41,713 bases of DNA from Prochlorococcus sp. AG-409-P01 (GCA_003215335.1 QCKM01000012.1:1-41713), one strand, 5' to 3'; numbered from the stretch's first letter, positions 1 to 11,813 are shown. Numbers and translations: made by a program. Notes: a model not told the origin generated them from the letters alone.

Positions 1-117
1 TTCAGAAAGCGACAAGGCGACCAAATCAACTTTATTGAGTTATGTAAAGCATATCGCTAAGAAGCATTAAGCCAGGTACGGCATCCAATGCAATGCATAA
101 AAATTAAGCATAAATAC
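1..117 (+). other. Window edge, possibly the 3' end of an upstream plus-strand gene
   Basis: This short stretch lies downstream of the mgtE stop codon. Two plus-strand frames are open from the window edge: one ends at a TAA at 58-60 and reads ...NFIELCKAYR, the other ends at a TAA at 68-70 and reads ...SYVKHIAKKH. One of them is probably the C-terminus of a gene that converges on mgtE, but I cannot tell which, and I recognise neither. The remaining bases to 117 show no clear terminator hairpin. Confidence 0.3.
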
Positions 118-1539
118 CTACAGCGCTAATCCATGCATATGCTCAAGTAACCAAGAAGCAGTTCTCAGATAAATCAAAACTCCAGCGACATCTGTTGCCG
201 TAGTAATAAAAGGTGCTGACATCAGAGCAGGGTCAAAACCCATTCTGTCGAGCATTAACGGCAATGCCGCTCCTGCAGTAGCAGCCAATGTAGTAATTGC
301 CATCAAGCTAATCCCGACAGCTGTTCCCACCAAAGGCCCCTCTCCACGCCACCATGCGAAAGGGACTACCACCACAAGCATTAGAAGACCCAACAGAGCA
401 CCAGCTATCGCCTCCCTGCCAACTGCTTTCATTGGACCAAGGGCCTGAATCCTCTGAGTACTAAGACCTCTAATAACAACGGTGGAGCTCTGAGCGCCAA
501 CATTCCCACCAGTCCCAATCAAAAGTGGAATAAAAGCCGCTAACAGCACAACTTCTTTCAGCACGACATCATTCATCGCAATCACTTGTGTAGTTAAACC
601 ATTCGCTAAGACAAGTACCGCAAGCCAAACAACACGACGACGAGCAACGATGAATAAATTGCTCTGGAAATAATCATCTTCATCTCCAGCCTGGACAGCA
701 CCAGCCGCATAAAGGTCTCTAGTGGCCTCTTGTTCAATGACATCAATGACATCATCAACCGTGACTATCCCAACCAGCCTTTGTTCAAGATCAACAACAG
801 GTACAGCAAGAAAGTCATATCTCTGAATAGCCCTAGCGACCTCTTCCTGATCAGTATCAGTCCTCACACTCACGACATCCCTAGTCATTACATCACCAAT
901 TAAGTCTTCAGGATCAGCAGTAACAAGATCTCTAAGAGAGAGGATTCCTGTCAGATGTCGTTCCCTATCTGTGACGTAAAGGCTGTATATAGTTTCTGTT
1001 TCTGGAGCCCTACGTCTAACAATTGTCAGGGCTTGTGCAGCACTATGAAATTCTTTTAAATCGATGAACTCTGGAGTCATTAATCTGCCAGCAGTCTCGG
1101 ATTGATAACCAAGCAACTGAGCAGTCACTTTTCGTTCAGAAGGACTTAGCTCTGTTAATAACCTACGAACCACTTTCGCTGGCAATTCATCAAAGAGACG
1201 AACTCTTTCATCTGGCGACATCTCCTCAACCAACTCAAGCACCTCTCCAGACCGAAGCCGATCAAGCAGGCTCTGCTGGACAAGAGGATCCAGATACTCA
1301 TAAACCTCGATCGCCTCATCTTTGCTAAGCAATCGAAATGCCATTGCCTGAAAAACAAGCGGAAGACTGCCTATAGCTTCAGCAATATCAACTGGTTGAA
1401 CCGGTTGAAGAAGCATCTTTACTGCGTCATAGTTGCCAATTGAAAGCAGGTTTTCTATCTGTTGGGCCACCACATCAGCCAACTGAGGATCGCTGACTAC
1501 TGATACAGATGGATTAGGCACACCAATTGCCTTGTTCAT
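118..1539 (-). CDS. mgtE: MgtE-family magnesium transporter
   Basis: Inner-membrane Mg2+ channel/transporter of 473 residues, a normal length for the family. The order of domains is typical: an alpha-helical MgtE_N domain at about residues 30-135, a pair of CBS domains at about 140-265 that sense cytosolic Mg2+ in characterised members, and a C-terminal membrane domain of about five helices from about residue 295. The membrane part carries the family signatures IGTGGNVGAQSS and, near the end, GFDPALMSAPFITT-TDVAG, which includes the acidic residue of the ion pore. The start is an ATG. The gene is divergent from the glutathione peroxidase gene with 73 bases between start codons. That gap is too short for the long Mg2+ riboswitch found upstream of mgtE in Bacillus. 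Function is known from the family; regulation is not visible. Confidence 0.95.
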   Translation of the reverse strand: MNKAIGVPNPSVSVVSDPQLADVVAQQIENLLSIGNYDAVKMLLQPVQPVDIAEAIGSLPLVFQAMAFRLLSKDEAIEVYEYLDPLVQQSLLDRLRSGEVLELVEEMSPDERVRLFDELPAKVVRRLLTELSPSERKVTAQLLGYQSETAGRLMTPEFIDLKEFHSAAQALTIVRRRAPETETIYSLYVTDRERHLTGILSLRDLVTADPEDLIGDVMTRDVVSVRTDTDQEEVARAIQRYDFLAVPVVDLEQRLVGIVTVDDVIDVIEQEATRDLYAAGAVQAGDEDDYFQSNLFIVARRRVVWLAVLVLANGLTTQVIAMNDVVLKEVVLLAAFIPLLIGTGGNVGAQSSTVVIRGLSTQRIQALGPMKAVGREAIAGALLGLLMLVVVVPFAWWRGEGPLVGTAVGISLMAITTLAATAGAALPLMLDRMGFDPALMSAPFITTATDVAGVLIYLRTASWLLEHMHGLAL

Positions 1540-1612
1540 GGCACGCCCTCAGAGCGAGATAAGTGTATGGCGAACAGCCCCGCTATGTTCATTAACAGTG
1601 AAGCCAAGCTCA

Positions 1613-2092
1613 ATGAAAACGAACGTCAGCCAAGTAATAGTCACAACCTCCACAGGAGAGCAAAAACGATTAGGGGACTACCAAGGTGATGTTCTTTTAA
1701 TCGTAAATGTAGCCAGTAAATGTGGTTTCACGAAGCAATACACAGGCCTCCAGGCCTTACAAGAGAAATATGGAGCAAAGGGTCTTCAAGTGCTTGGTTT
1801 CCCTTGCAACGACTTTGGCTCACAAGAACCAGGAAGTCTGCAAGAAATCCAAGAATTTTGCTCATCAACATATGGAGCCAAGTTTCAATTATTTGAGAAA
1901 GTACATGCCATGGGCAACACCACTGAGCCTTACACCACACTCAATCAAACTCCACCTATAGGTGATGTTGCTTGGAATTTTGAAAAATTTTTAATTAGCA
2001 AAGACTCCTATGTCTTGGGCCGCTTCAAAAGCGGAGTAGAGCCAGAAAGTCCTGAATTAATCTCCGCAATTGAGGAAGCACTTGCTGAATAA
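1613..2092 (+). CDS. gpx: Glutathione peroxidase family (thioredoxin-type GPx)
   Basis: Peroxide-reducing enzyme of 159 residues with a thioredoxin-like fold. The motif NVASKCGFT places the peroxidatic residue at Cys37 (cysteine, not selenocysteine). Gln71 lies in NDFGSQEPG, and Trp121-Asn122 lie in WNFEKF; together they complete the catalytic tetrad of the family. Cys83 sits where thioredoxin-dependent bacterial and plant GPx enzymes have the resolving cysteine, so thioredoxin is the more likely reductant than glutathione (inference). I chose the ATG at 1613. The frame stays open back to 1532, but the extra 27 residues do not look like this family and would overlap the mgtE start. Its last 68 bases overlap the 3' end of the convergent crcB gene. 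Confidence 0.93.
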   Translation: MKTNVSQVIVTTSTGEQKRLGDYQGDVLLIVNVASKCGFTKQYTGLQALQEKYGAKGLQVLGFPCNDFGSQEPGSLQEIQEFCSSTYGAKFQLFEKVHAMGNTTEPYTTLNQTPPIGDVAWNFEKFLISKDSYVLGRFKSGVEPESPELISAIEEALAE

Positions 2093-2429
2093 ATAATCTG
2101 CCAGAGAAATACCCCAAGAAGATCCCGAAAATACCCATTAAGAAAGTAATCAGAAGTAAATATATAGCCTTCAATAATGAGCCTTTACCAATAAGAGCAG
2201 CAACACTAATTATCCAGCCACTAAAAGTAGTCAGTGCGCCACAAAAGCCAATGGAAACTAATAAGAAATAACGTTTGTAAAAAGGCATTGCCAAAAAAAA
2301 GCCCAAAATCAATGCTCCCAAGACATTTACTAAAAAATGATTACCAATCTGCCAACGAATTAAACCAGCTGGAATAGCACCAAAAGAAATCAACAGGCAT
2401 TCCCTTATTTCCTTATCTATTTTTTTCAT
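2025..2429 (-). CDS. crcB: CrcB/Fluc fluoride channel, second of a tandem pair
   Basis: Small integral-membrane fluoride exporter of 134 residues with four predicted helices. Family signatures are present: a GAIPAGLIRW-like first helix, NVLGALILGF in the second, and GFCGALTTFSGW in the third, where the TFS segment with its helix break belongs to the dimeric fluoride pore. The ATG at 2429 starts 5 bases after the stop of the other crcB copy, so the two are almost certainly co-transcribed. The frame is open upstream to 2486, but that extension would run inside the neighbouring gene. The C-terminal tail is encoded antisense to the last 22 codons of gpx. Function follows from the Fluc family; that the two subunits pair is inferred from the arrangement. 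Confidence 0.9.
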   Translation of the reverse strand: MKKIDKEIRECLLISFGAIPAGLIRWQIGNHFLVNVLGALILGFFLAMPFYKRYFLLVSIGFCGALTTFSGWIISVAALIGKGSLLKAIYLLLITFLMGIFGIFLGYFSGRLFIQQVLPQLRRLIQDFLALLRF

Positions 2430-2434
2430 CCAAT

Positions 2435-2827
2435 CTAAATAGTCCCAAAAACATAACCAAGCATTACTGCTAAAAGTCCACCACAAATTGACAAAAGAGT
2501 CAATCTAAAAAACTCATAAATTCTCTTGGATTTCAAAAGAAAAAATAATTCCATAACAAATGAAGAAAAAGTGCTAAGACTTCCCAGAAAACCAATAATC
2601 ACAAAAAGAATAAAAGAAATTGAGTTAAAAAGAGGATTATCTTGAGACTGCAAAGCAAAGACAAAGCCAACCAGAAATGATGCTATTAGGTTAATGAAAC
2701 AAGTACTCCAATATTTTTTAGAAAACAACGTATCAAAATAAATAACGCCCTTAAAACGCAACCAAGAACCTATTACAGAGCCCAAAACAACAAATATCGC
2801 TTCATCAAAACCAGATGCAAAATTCAT
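2435..2827 (-). CDS. crcB: CrcB/Fluc fluoride channel, first of a tandem pair
   Basis: Integral-membrane protein of 130 residues, the usual Fluc size. It has GSVIGSWLRF near the N-terminus, NLIASFLVGF in the second helix and GFLGSLSTFSSF in the third. These match the conserved Arg, Asn and TFS positions of the family. It differs clearly from its tandem partner, so the pair is an old duplication rather than a recent one. Many bacteria carry such paired crcB genes; I infer that here the products may form a heterodimer, whereas single-copy Fluc is a homodimer. The start overlaps the stop of the upstream SH3-like gene by 4 bases (ATGA), which indicates translational coupling in a run that begins with gyrB. 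Confidence 0.9.
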   Translation of the reverse strand: MNFASGFDEAIFVVLGSVIGSWLRFKGVIYFDTLFSKKYWSTCFINLIASFLVGFVFALQSQDNPLFNSISFILFVIIGFLGSLSTFSSFVMELFFLLKSKRIYEFFRLTLLSICGGLLAVMLGYVFGTI

Positions 2828-3158
2828 GCATTTAACCAGCCCCTAATTACCGTTTGAGCAAAGCTTTCTTTATGCACTAATTGAGTCCGAACATGCAGCC
2901 AATGACTACCATCTTCACTCTGCCAACAATGAACAACTCTTAAAGGAGTTCCTACTTTCAACGTTCCTATAATTGGAGCCGAAGATAAAGGGCTAGAACG
3001 TAAAAAATAACCATTTCCTGAAAGGAATGGTTCAGATCCATCTCTCCTGCGTATCTCAGGCTGCTGCCTCTGACCACCACCTGCAGGAAGAGTGGTTGGT
3101 GCCAAAAGAGACACTCCAAGCAAGCAACACCAAGTTAGAACGCCCCCCATCACGCTCA

Positions 3159-3159
<1 letters not shown>
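2824..3159 (-). CDS. Small secreted protein with an SH3-like domain, unknown function
   Basis: A 111-residue protein that I do not recognise by name. Residues 1-27 look like a signal peptide: a hydrophobic core with LLGVSLLAP followed by TLPAGG, a possible signal peptidase I site. Residues 45-110 resemble a bacterial SH3-like domain, with the pattern YFLRSSPLSSAPIIGTLKVGTPLRVV and a conserved Trp-rich end. Such domains often bind peptidoglycan or cell-surface ligands. The start is a GTG that shares its G with the gyrB stop (TAGTG), so it is read by coupling from gyrB. An alternative ATG three codons later (3150) is possible. Its stop overlaps the crcB start by 4 bases. Periplasmic location is inferred from the signal peptide. 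Confidence 0.7.
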
Positions 3160-5156
<1,997 letters not shown>

Positions 5157-5260
5157 CTAAGCGGCCCCATGAGCGAGATCCCTCGACTGGGCAGCAATAA
5201 TCTAACACTGGTACGCCAGAGAGGCTCATAGAGGTCACTGAGATCTAATTTCCCCAAGGG

Positions 5261-6199
5261 ATGCACCCCGTCAATCAAATGGCACTGCTGACAAATACTG
5301 ATTCTCCTAGGAAACCATTAGTGATTGCCCTGCTAGGTCCTACTGCTAGTGGCAAAACCGAATTGGCAATTGATTTAGCCGAAAAACTTCAAATAAGCAT
5401 CCTGAATGTTGATTCACGCCAGCTATACAAAGGCATGGATATAGGAACAGCTAAACCGACAAAGGAGCAGCAGGAAAGAGTTCCTCATGAGCTTCTGAAT
5501 CTCCGCGATCCAGATGAACCAATCACTCTTAAAGATTTTCAAGAAATAGCGGAAAGGAAAATAAATGAATCTCTAAATTCAAAAGGAATTGCTTTTTTAG
5601 TAGGTGGGAGTGGACTCTATTTGAAAGCCTTAACAGGTGGCCTTCGCCCCCCAGCAGTTGCTCCACAAAGGAACATAAGAAAACAACTAAATGAAATGGG
5701 GCAAGAAATTTGCTATCTACTTCTCAAAACAGGTGATCCATTGGCGGCCAATCATATTGGCCCTGATGATGTTGTTCGCACCCAAAGGGCACTTGAAGTT
5801 CTCTATGCAACAGGAAAACCAATTAGTACACAACAAACGAAAATTCCACCACCTTGGCGAGTCTTAGAACTTGGACTTAACCCATTAAATCTAAAAGCAA
5901 GAATCTGTAAACGCACTCAACAGATTTACGAGAATGGACTTTTAAAAGAAACCGAGGAGTTGATTGAGCGCTACGGGCCAAACCTGCATCTATTAGAAAC
6001 AATTGGATATGGAGAAGCCTTACAAGTTCTTCAAAGCAAAATCAGCCTTGCCGAAGCAATCGAGATCACTACTGTTAGAACCAAAAAATTCGCAAAGCGG
6101 CAGGGCACCTGGTTTCGAAACCAACATCAGGCACATTGGCTAAATAGTGAGGAACCGCTTAGTGAAGCTCTAACACTGATCAGAAGCGTTCTAGGCTAA
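5261..6199 (+). CDS. miaA: tRNA dimethylallyltransferase
   Basis: Transfers a dimethylallyl group to N6 of adenosine-37 in tRNAs that read codons starting with U. The protein has 312 residues. The P-loop GPTASGKT is at about residues 26-33, the [17 protein letters not shown] substrate-binding motif follows at about 52-68, and [11 protein letters not shown] at about 118. The C-terminal half keeps the ETIGYGEA and [10 protein letters not shown] segments typical of MiaA. Two starts are possible: ATG at 5261 or the in-frame ATG at 5279 (MALLTN). The stretch before the P-loop is not conserved, so the choice stays open. It diverges from gyrB and lies 57 bases ahead of infC. Confidence 0.96.
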   Translation: MHPVNQMALLTNTDSPRKPLVIALLGPTASGKTELAIDLAEKLQISILNVDSRQLYKGMDIGTAKPTKEQQERVPHELLNLRDPDEPITLKDFQEIAERKINESLNSKGIAFLVGGSGLYLKALTGGLRPPAVAPQRNIRKQLNEMGQEICYLLLKTGDPLAANHIGPDDVVRTQRALEVLYATGKPISTQQTKIPPPWRVLELGLNPLNLKARICKRTQQIYENGLLKETEELIERYGPNLHLLETIGYGEALQVLQSKISLAEAIEITTVRTKKFAKRQGTWFRNQHQAHWLNSEEPLSEALTLIRSVLG

Positions 6200-6256
6200 T
6201 TGATGAGCACATATTTTTTTATGGCTGTCTTCTTTCCTGTCCCCTCAACCCACTGA

Positions 6257-6922
6257 ATGCCACCTCGTCCTCGTTTTGATCGTCGCGCCCCCGTCCGGGA
6301 GCTCCCAAACATCAATGACCGCATCAACTATCCCAAATTGCGTGTAGTTGACTCAGACGGCACTCAACTCGGAGTAATCGATAGGGAAGAGGCCCTAGAG
6401 GTTGCGAAAGAAAGGGAACTCGATCTTGTTCTCGTTAGTGAAAAAGCCGATCCTCCCGTTTGCCGAATCATGGATTACGGCAAATTCAAATTCGAACAAG
6501 AAAAAAAAGCCAAAGAAGCTAAGAAAAAATCTCATCAGACCGAAGTCAAAGAAGTCAAGATGCGATACAAGATCGACCAGCATGATTACGCTGTTCGAAT
6601 TGGTCATGCAACTAGGTTTCTCAAAGCAGGCGACAAAGTCAAATGCACCGTAATTTTCCGTGGTCGTGAAATTCAGCACACTTCCCTAGCTGAAACCCTG
6701 CTTAGACGGATGGCAAAAGACCTTGAAGAACAGGCAGAAGTTCAACAACATCCCAAACGAGAAGGACGGAACATGATCATGTTCCTGACACCAAGGAAAA
6801 CGCCCTTGATTAAAAAAGACATTGAGGAAGGGCCCACCAAGCGTGCTGTAAGGACTATTACAACTACACCTCGTGCCAATTCCACAAAATTTTCAGGCCA
6901 GTCAAAAAAGAATGTGACTTAA
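6257..6922 (+). CDS. infC: Translation initiation factor IF-3
   Basis: Binds the 30S subunit, prevents premature joining of 50S and checks the initiator tRNA. The 221-residue length includes a long basic/Thr-rich C-terminal tail of about 40 residues beyond the usual core, as often seen in cyanobacteria. The N-terminal domain shows [22 protein letters not shown] and [19 protein letters not shown] lysine-rich linker (about residues 75-95) leads to the C-terminal domain with [13 protein letters not shown] and [14 protein letters not shown]. The start is an ordinary ATG at 6257, not the rare ATT that gives autoregulation in Escherichia coli. The gene follows miaA on the same strand. No rpmI-rplT follows it, unlike the arrangement in many other bacteria. 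Confidence 0.97.
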   Translation: MPPRPRFDRRAPVRELPNINDRINYPKLRVVDSDGTQLGVIDREEALEVAKERELDLVLVSEKADPPVCRIMDYGKFKFEQEKKAKEAKKKSHQTEVKEVKMRYKIDQHDYAVRIGHATRFLKAGDKVKCTVIFRGREIQHTSLAETLLRRMAKDLEEQAEVQQHPKREGRNMIMFLTPRKTPLIKKDIEEGPTKRAVRTITTTPRANSTKFSGQSKKNVT

Positions 6923-6958
6923 AAAAGATTCTTCAACCAAAACTTGCTAGAGCCCGTT

Positions 6959-6981
6959 CTTCTTAACCAAGGTCTAAGAAG
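6959..6981 (+). terminator. Hairpin downstream of infC, possible terminator
   Basis: The arms CTTCTTA (6959-6965) and TAAGAAG (6975-6981) are perfectly complementary. Nested inside, ACC and GGT pair around AA, so the stem can reach 10 base pairs with one bulged C. It lies 36 bases after the infC stop. The following bases TATTAACTT are only modestly T-rich, so this is not a textbook rho-independent terminator. Confidence 0.35.
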
Positions 6982-7004
6982 TATTAACTTGCCAGGACTA
7001 CTGC

Positions 7005-7031
7005 TATGCCAATGCTTCAGGAAGTGGCATA
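7005..7031. promoter_or_regulatory. Inverted repeat upstream of the GntR-type regulator gene
   Basis: TATGCCA (7005-7011) and TGGCATA (7025-7031) form a perfect 7-base inverted repeat with a 13-base spacer that itself contains CTTC-AG-GAAG. It lies about 80 bases before the regulator start. It could be an operator for autoregulation or a second hairpin after infC. I cannot separate the two from one sequence. Confidence 0.3.
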
Positions 7032-7109
7032 AGACAACATGACACACATCTAATTGTCACCAGCGCTTCGCCAAATTATGGTGGCCGCATTACAACCTGT
7101 CCCAATGGC

Positions 7110-8099
7110 GTGAGATTCCATATCCAACAAGAAAGCGACATCCCAGCTTCGACTCAGCTCTACAACCAAATTTGTTTCGCAATCGCAGCAAGGCATTATC
7201 CACCTGGCCATAGGCTTCCGAGCACTCGCCAATTGGCCATGCAAACTGGCCTACATCGAAATACCATCAGCAAGGTTTACAGACAGCTAGAAACTGACGG
7301 GGTCGTAGAAGCCATGGCCGGTTCTGGAATCTATGTTCGTGATCAACAAAAACCTAGAGAGATCAAAACACCACCTCGTCTAAGAAACAAATCAATAACC
7401 GATATTGATCAGGAAGTACGTAAATGTATTGACGGCCTCTTAAATGCTGACTGCACACTTCAGCAAACTAGAGAGCTACTAACAAGAGAAATTGACTGGC
7501 GCCTCCGCTGTGGGGCAAGAGTGCTGGTAAGCACCCCTAGAGAAGATATTGGTGCTTCTCTTCTTATTGCTGAGGAGCTTCAGCCAAATCTTGATGTTCC
7601 GGTAGAAGTTGTGCCTATGGAAGAACTTGAAAGTGTCCTAGAAAGCTCAAACAATGGCACCGTAGTGACGAGTAGGTACTTCATACAGCCACTTGAGAGT
7701 CTCGCCAAGCTTCATGGAGTACGAGCAGTAGCAGTTGATCTAAACGATTTCCGTCATGAATTAAATATGCTGAAAGAGCTCCGTGCAGGAAGTTGCGTTG
7801 GCTTAGTCAGTATTAGTCCAGGCATCTTGAGAGCTGCGGAAGTGATCCTTCACAGCATGAGAGGAAATGAGATTTTGCTAATGACCGCAACACCTGACGT
7901 TGGCAGCCGACTCTTGGCATTGCTTCGTGCTTCAAGTCATGTTCTTTGCGATAAACCTAGCCTTCCACTAGTAGAACAGAGTCTTAGACAAAACCGATCG
8001 CAATTGATGCGCATGCCCCAATTACATTGTGCAGAAAGTTATCTCAGCAACGACACAATCGATCAGCTCCGCAAAGAAATCGGCCTTCAGAAGTCTTAA
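7110..8099 (+). CDS. GntR-family transcriptional regulator with unassigned C-terminal domain
   Basis: A 329-residue DNA-binding protein. Residues 1-75 form a clear GntR winged helix-turn-helix: [32 protein letters not shown], then [21 protein letters not shown] and the wing GSGIYV. The remaining 250 residues do not resemble the aminotransferase domain of MocR proteins or the usual FadR/HutC effector domains that I know, so the ligand is unknown. The start is a GTG at 7110. It overlaps the stop of an 11-codon reading frame beginning at ATG 7078 (GTGA overlap). The cysE gene follows 19 bases downstream on the same strand, so the two are probably co-transcribed and the regulator may act in sulfur or amino acid metabolism (inference). 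Confidence 0.85.
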   Translation: MRFHIQQESDIPASTQLYNQICFAIAARHYPPGHRLPSTRQLAMQTGLHRNTISKVYRQLETDGVVEAMAGSGIYVRDQQKPREIKTPPRLRNKSITDIDQEVRKCIDGLLNADCTLQQTRELLTREIDWRLRCGARVLVSTPREDIGASLLIAEELQPNLDVPVEVVPMEELESVLESSNNGTVVTSRYFIQPLESLAKLHGVRAVAVDLNDFRHELNMLKELRAGSCVGLVSISPGILRAAEVILHSMRGNEILLMTATPDVGSRLLALLRASSHVLCDKPSLPLVEQSLRQNRSQLMRMPQLHCAESYLSNDTIDQLRKEIGLQKS

Positions 8100-8118
8100 C
8101 CAAAAGCCCAGTAAATCT

Positions 8119-8874
8119 ATGCTCAAAGCAATCCGTGCAGACCTGGCAATAGTCAGGGAACGAGATCCAGCGGCGAGAGGCCTAGCTGAGATTTTGCTCT
8201 GCTATCCAGGCTTTCAAGCTCTAACGATTCATCGACTCAGCCATCGACTTTGGAATGCGAAGCCACCTTTGTTGCCCATGAAGCTTTTTGCTCGTCTAAT
8301 AAGCCAAGTCAATAGAAGTCTTACTGGTATCGAAATCCATCCAGGAGCACGAATTGGAGCTGGTGTGTTTATAGATCATGGGATGGGAGTCGTAATCGGA
8401 GAAACAACAGAAATCGGCAATCGATGTCTTCTTTACCAAGGTGTAACTCTTGGTGGAACAGGGAAAGCTCATGGCAAAAGGCATCCAAGCCTTGCTGAGA
8501 ACGTTGTAGTAGGAGCAGGAGCAAAAGTTCTTGGAGCTATCAACGTTGGGGCAAACACAAGGATTGGAGCTGGCTCAGTAGTAGTAAGAGATGTAGAAGC
8601 AGACAGCACAGTGGTAGGCATCCCTGGAAGAGTTGTTCATCAAAGCGGTGTACGAATAAACCCTCTTGCACACTCAGCATTACCAGATGCAGAAGCAAAT
8701 GTGATCAGAAATCTGATGGAAAGAATTGATCAATTAGAGAGTCAAGTAACTGCGTTACAAAATTGTTTAAAAGATGTGGCAGAAGGACGTTCGCCAGCAA
8801 GCATTGCAGACAAGCATGCCAAGAGTCAAAGTCTGAAAGACAAAGAAATAATAGAGTTCTTAGGTGATAACTAA
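8119..8874 (+). CDS. cysE: Serine O-acetyltransferase
   Basis: Makes O-acetylserine from serine and acetyl-CoA, the first committed step of cysteine synthesis. The protein has 251 residues. The N-terminal helical part has [11 protein letters not shown]-like and [18 protein letters not shown] segments. The left-handed beta-helix domain follows with [31 protein letters not shown] and [12 protein letters not shown], including the catalytic His-Asp pair of the family. After VVGIPGRVV comes a 75-residue tail with a probable coiled coil ([14 protein letters not shown]). I chose the ATG at 8119; the frame is open 30 codons further up, but that would overlap the regulator gene. It ends 15 bases from the convergent secA gene. 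Confidence 0.95.
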   Translation: MLKAIRADLAIVRERDPAARGLAEILLCYPGFQALTIHRLSHRLWNAKPPLLPMKLFARLISQVNRSLTGIEIHPGARIGAGVFIDHGMGVVIGETTEIGNRCLLYQGVTLGGTGKAHGKRHPSLAENVVVGAGAKVLGAINVGANTRIGAGSVVVRDVEADSTVVGIPGRVVHQSGVRINPLAHSALPDAEANVIRNLMERIDQLESQVTALQNCLKDVAEGRSPASIADKHAKSQSLKDKEIIEFLGDN

Positions 8875-8889
8875 CTCACAAAAATCCAT

Positions 8890-11742
8890 TCACAATGATA
8901 CTGAATCCTCAGCCGGAGCAGGCTGAAAAACAAACATGGAATAAATAACATTTCTCCTCATATTTGTCATCATTTCCAAGAACATATCATAACCTTCATT
9001 TTTATATTCAATAAGAGGATCTTTTTGGCCATATCCTCGCAATCCAACAGATTCACGAAGAGCATCCATTGCCTGTAAATGTTCACGCCATAAAGTATCT
9101 ATTTGTTGAAGTATGAAAAATCTTTCAGCTTCTCGCATTAAATGTGGACGCATTTGTTCAATCTGAGCCTCCTTAATATCATAAGCACTACGCAATTGTT
9201 CTTGAAGAAAAGCCTTAAGCTCTTCCATTCCCAACCCTTGTAATTGCTTAGGATCTAAATCTTCAAGTATATAGATAAACTGCTTCACTTTTCCAACCAG
9301 CTGATCAACATCCCACTCCTCAGGAGGTAAGTCAGGATTAACATAAGCCTCAACAATATCCTCCATTGTTCTCTCTCCATATCCAATTACTTGCTTCTTA
9401 AGACCTACACCTTCAAGAACTCTTCGTCTTTCTGAATAAACAGCTCTTCGCTGATTGTTCATAACTTCATCATACTCAAATACCTGTTTTCGAATATCAT
9501 AGTAATAAGTTTCTACCTTTTTTTGAGCACCTTCCAATGAACGTGTAAGCATTCCAGATTCTATCGGCATATCTTCTTCCACCCTAAAAGCATTCATCAA
9601 GGCTGCAACTCTTTCTCCACCAAAAATACGAAGCAAATTATCTCCTAAAGAAAGGAAGAATCTTGTGCTGCCAGGATCTCCTTGCCGAGCAGCTCTACCA
9701 CGCAATTGATTGTCAACTCGACGGGATTCATGACGTTCTGTTCCAATAACATGTAATCCACCTGCTGTCCTAACTCGACTCTCTTCCTCCCTAACTACTA
9801 AATCATATTCTTCTTTAACACGAGCAATCGCTGAACGAAGAGAAGAGATCTGAGGGTCCTGAGTAGGAGCCTTTTCAGCAGCATTAGCAATACGGTCTTC
9901 TAACTCAATTACTGAAAGAGCTCTATCTCCCCATGCTCCAACTAATTCTTGAGCCAATTCAACTAACGAATCATCTGCTTCATCTGATAGAGGACATGGA
10001 TAAAGGCTCCCTATTGCTCGAGCCTCACTTACAGCATGATTGTGAGAAGAAGCCGCTGAATCATCAGTCTTGGCAATAAACCCGCTGCCTTTTTCAAGAT
10101 TGCGTTGAAGTGGAACTGGCGGACGATGTGAGTCTTCTGGCCTTACCAATCTTGGCAAAAGAACCTCTCTAAGTTTTAGTCGGGCCATATAGTCACTATT
10201 TCCTCCCAAAATTATGTCGGTACCCCTTCCAGCCATATTGGTTGCAATAGTTACAGCTCCAGCACGACCAGCCTGAGCAACAATTTCAGCTTCTCGCTCT
10301 ACATTTTCTGGTTTAGCATTTAACAAGTTATGCGGGACATTTTTTTCTGCTAGCAAAGCACTTAATAACTCACTTTTCTCAACACTGGTAGTTCCAACTA
10401 GTACTGGCCTTGACTTTAGATGTATCTCAGCAGTTTCATTAGCAACAGCTCGCCATTTTGCAGCTTCAGTTTTATAGACCTGATCAACCCAATCTTCTCG
10501 AGCACGAGGTCTATTTGTTGGAATCACAGTGGTCTCAAGCTTATAAGTCTTATCAAATTCAACTTCTTCAGTCTTAGCTGTTCCCGTCATCCCAGCCAAA
10601 CGTGGGTATAGGAGAAAGAAATTCTGATAAGTAATTGAAGCAAGTGTCTGAGTTTCCGGCTGAATATCAAGCTTTTCTTTTGCCTCAATTGCCTGATGTT
10701 GTCCATCACTCCATCTACGACCTGGCATTACTCTGCCAGTAAACTCATCAACAATTACGGCTTCTCCATCACGCACAATGTAATTAACATCTCGAATAAA
10801 TAACTCCTTAGCTTTTAAAGCATTCGTGATGTAATGAGCCCATGGATCAGCAGGGTCAAAAAGATCATTTACCTTAAGAATTTCCTCCGCCTTAGCAAAT
10901 CCCTCATCAGTCAGAGTGCAACTACGTTGCTTCTCATCTACCTCATAATCCCCCTCAGGGTCTATACCATCCTTTCCTATTTCCGCAGCCCTAACAAGCC
11001 TTAAAGCAACATCCGAGGCCTGTTGATATTTTTCCTGAGGACGTTCTATTTGGCCTGAAATGATTAATGGCGTTCTTGCCTCATCGATAAGTATTGAATC
11101 AACCTCATCAATTACACAGTAATGAAACTCTCTTTGTACAACATCATTGATATCGGTGGCCATATTATCGCGCAAATAATCAAAACCAAGCTCTGAATTA
11201 GTTGCATAAGTGATATCACAGGCATAATTTTTTCTCCTCTCCTCTGGACTCATGTCCTGTTGAATCAAGCCAACTTCTAACCCTAAGAAGCGGTGGACCT
11301 GACCCATCCACTCTGCATCTCGACGTGCCAAATAATCATTAACAGTGACTACATGAACTCCTCGTCCCGTGAGGGCGTTCAAAAAGCTAGGCAAAGTGGC
11401 CACAAGTGTTTTCCCTTCTCCGGTCTTCATCTCTCCAATCTGACCCTCATGAAGAATCATTCCTCCAAGTAGCTGAACGTCAAAGTGACGCATACCTAGA
11501 ACTCGTTTACTTGCCTCTCGAACTACTGCAAAGACTTCAGGCAGAATCTCATCTAAAACAGGTCTCTGTAATTCAAGAGTTCCAGCATTTTCCAAAAGTT
11601 GGCGAAATTCAGCTGTTTTCCCTCGTAGCTGGTCATCACTTAGAGGTTGAATATCCTCCTCAAGCAGGTTGATATCAGTAACAATCGGCTGATAGCGCTT
11701 CAGCTTGCGGGCATTGGGATCACCCAGCAGTTGCTTGAGCAT
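8890..11742 (-). CDS. secA: Preprotein translocase ATPase SecA
   Basis: Motor ATPase that drives unfolded proteins through SecYEG in the plasma and thylakoid membranes. At 950 residues it is in the range for cyanobacterial SecA. It has [13 protein letters not shown] (Walker A), [45 protein letters not shown] and [20 protein letters not shown], in that order. A poorly conserved insertion of roughly 110 residues lies between the GGN and [15 protein letters not shown] motifs, as in cyanobacterial and plastid SecA. There is no C-terminal zinc-binding CxC motif. The ATG start at 11742 gives the usual [10 protein letters not shown]. It is the last core gene before the polysaccharide island. Confidence 0.98.
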   Translation of the reverse strand: MLKQLLGDPNARKLKRYQPIVTDINLLEEDIQPLSDDQLRGKTAEFRQLLENAGTLELQRPVLDEILPEVFAVVREASKRVLGMRHFDVQLLGGMILHEGQIGEMKTGEGKTLVATLPSFLNALTGRGVHVVTVNDYLARRDAEWMGQVHRFLGLEVGLIQQDMSPEERRKNYACDITYATNSELGFDYLRDNMATDINDVVQREFHYCVIDEVDSILIDEARTPLIISGQIERPQEKYQQASDVALRLVRAAEIGKDGIDPEGDYEVDEKQRSCTLTDEGFAKAEEILKVNDLFDPADPWAHYITNALKAKELFIRDVNYIVRDGEAVIVDEFTGRVMPGRRWSDGQHQAIEAKEKLDIQPETQTLASITYQNFFLLYPRLAGMTGTAKTEEVEFDKTYKLETTVIPTNRPRAREDWVDQVYKTEAAKWRAVANETAEIHLKSRPVLVGTTSVEKSELLSALLAEKNVPHNLLNAKPENVEREAEIVAQAGRAGAVTIATNMAGRGTDIILGGNSDYMARLKLREVLLPRLVRPEDSHRPPVPLQRNLEKGSGFIAKTDDSAASSHNHAVSEARAIGSLYPCPLSDEADDSLVELAQELVGAWGDRALSVIELEDRIANAAEKAPTQDPQISSLRSAIARVKEEYDLVVREEESRVRTAGGLHVIGTERHESRRVDNQLRGRAARQGDPGSTRFFLSLGDNLLRIFGGERVAALMNAFRVEEDMPIESGMLTRSLEGAQKKVETYYYDIRKQVFEYDEVMNNQRRAVYSERRRVLEGVGLKKQVIGYGERTMEDIVEAYVNPDLPPEEWDVDQLVGKVKQFIYILEDLDPKQLQGLGMEELKAFLQEQLRSAYDIKEAQIEQMRPHLMREAERFFILQQIDTLWREHLQAMDALRESVGLRGYGQKDPLIEYKNEGYDMFLEMMTNMRRNVIYSMFVFQPAPAEDSVSL

Positions 11743-11768
11743 GATTAAAAGAAAACCCTCTTAATAAG

Positions 11769-11813
11769 TTCAGAATACTGAAATTAGGGTAGATAAAAAA
11801 AGAGGATTACCCT
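11769..11813. promoter_or_regulatory. Two inverted repeats upstream of secA
   Basis: TTCAG-AATA-CTGAA occupies 11769-11782, centred about 34 bases upstream of the secA ATG. AGGGTA (11786-11791) and TACCCT (11808-11813) form a second repeat around a 16-base A-rich spacer. They lie where a secA promoter or operator should be. No known regulator site is recognised. Confidence 0.25.

Noticed and set aside
1532-1612. Longer N-terminus for the glutathione peroxidase
   Set aside because: The extra 27 residues do not fit the family and would overlap the start of mgtE; the ATG at 1613 gives the normal length.
8029-8118. Longer N-terminus for CysE
   Set aside because: It would lie inside the regulator gene in another frame and has no family similarity; the ATG at 8119 is better placed.
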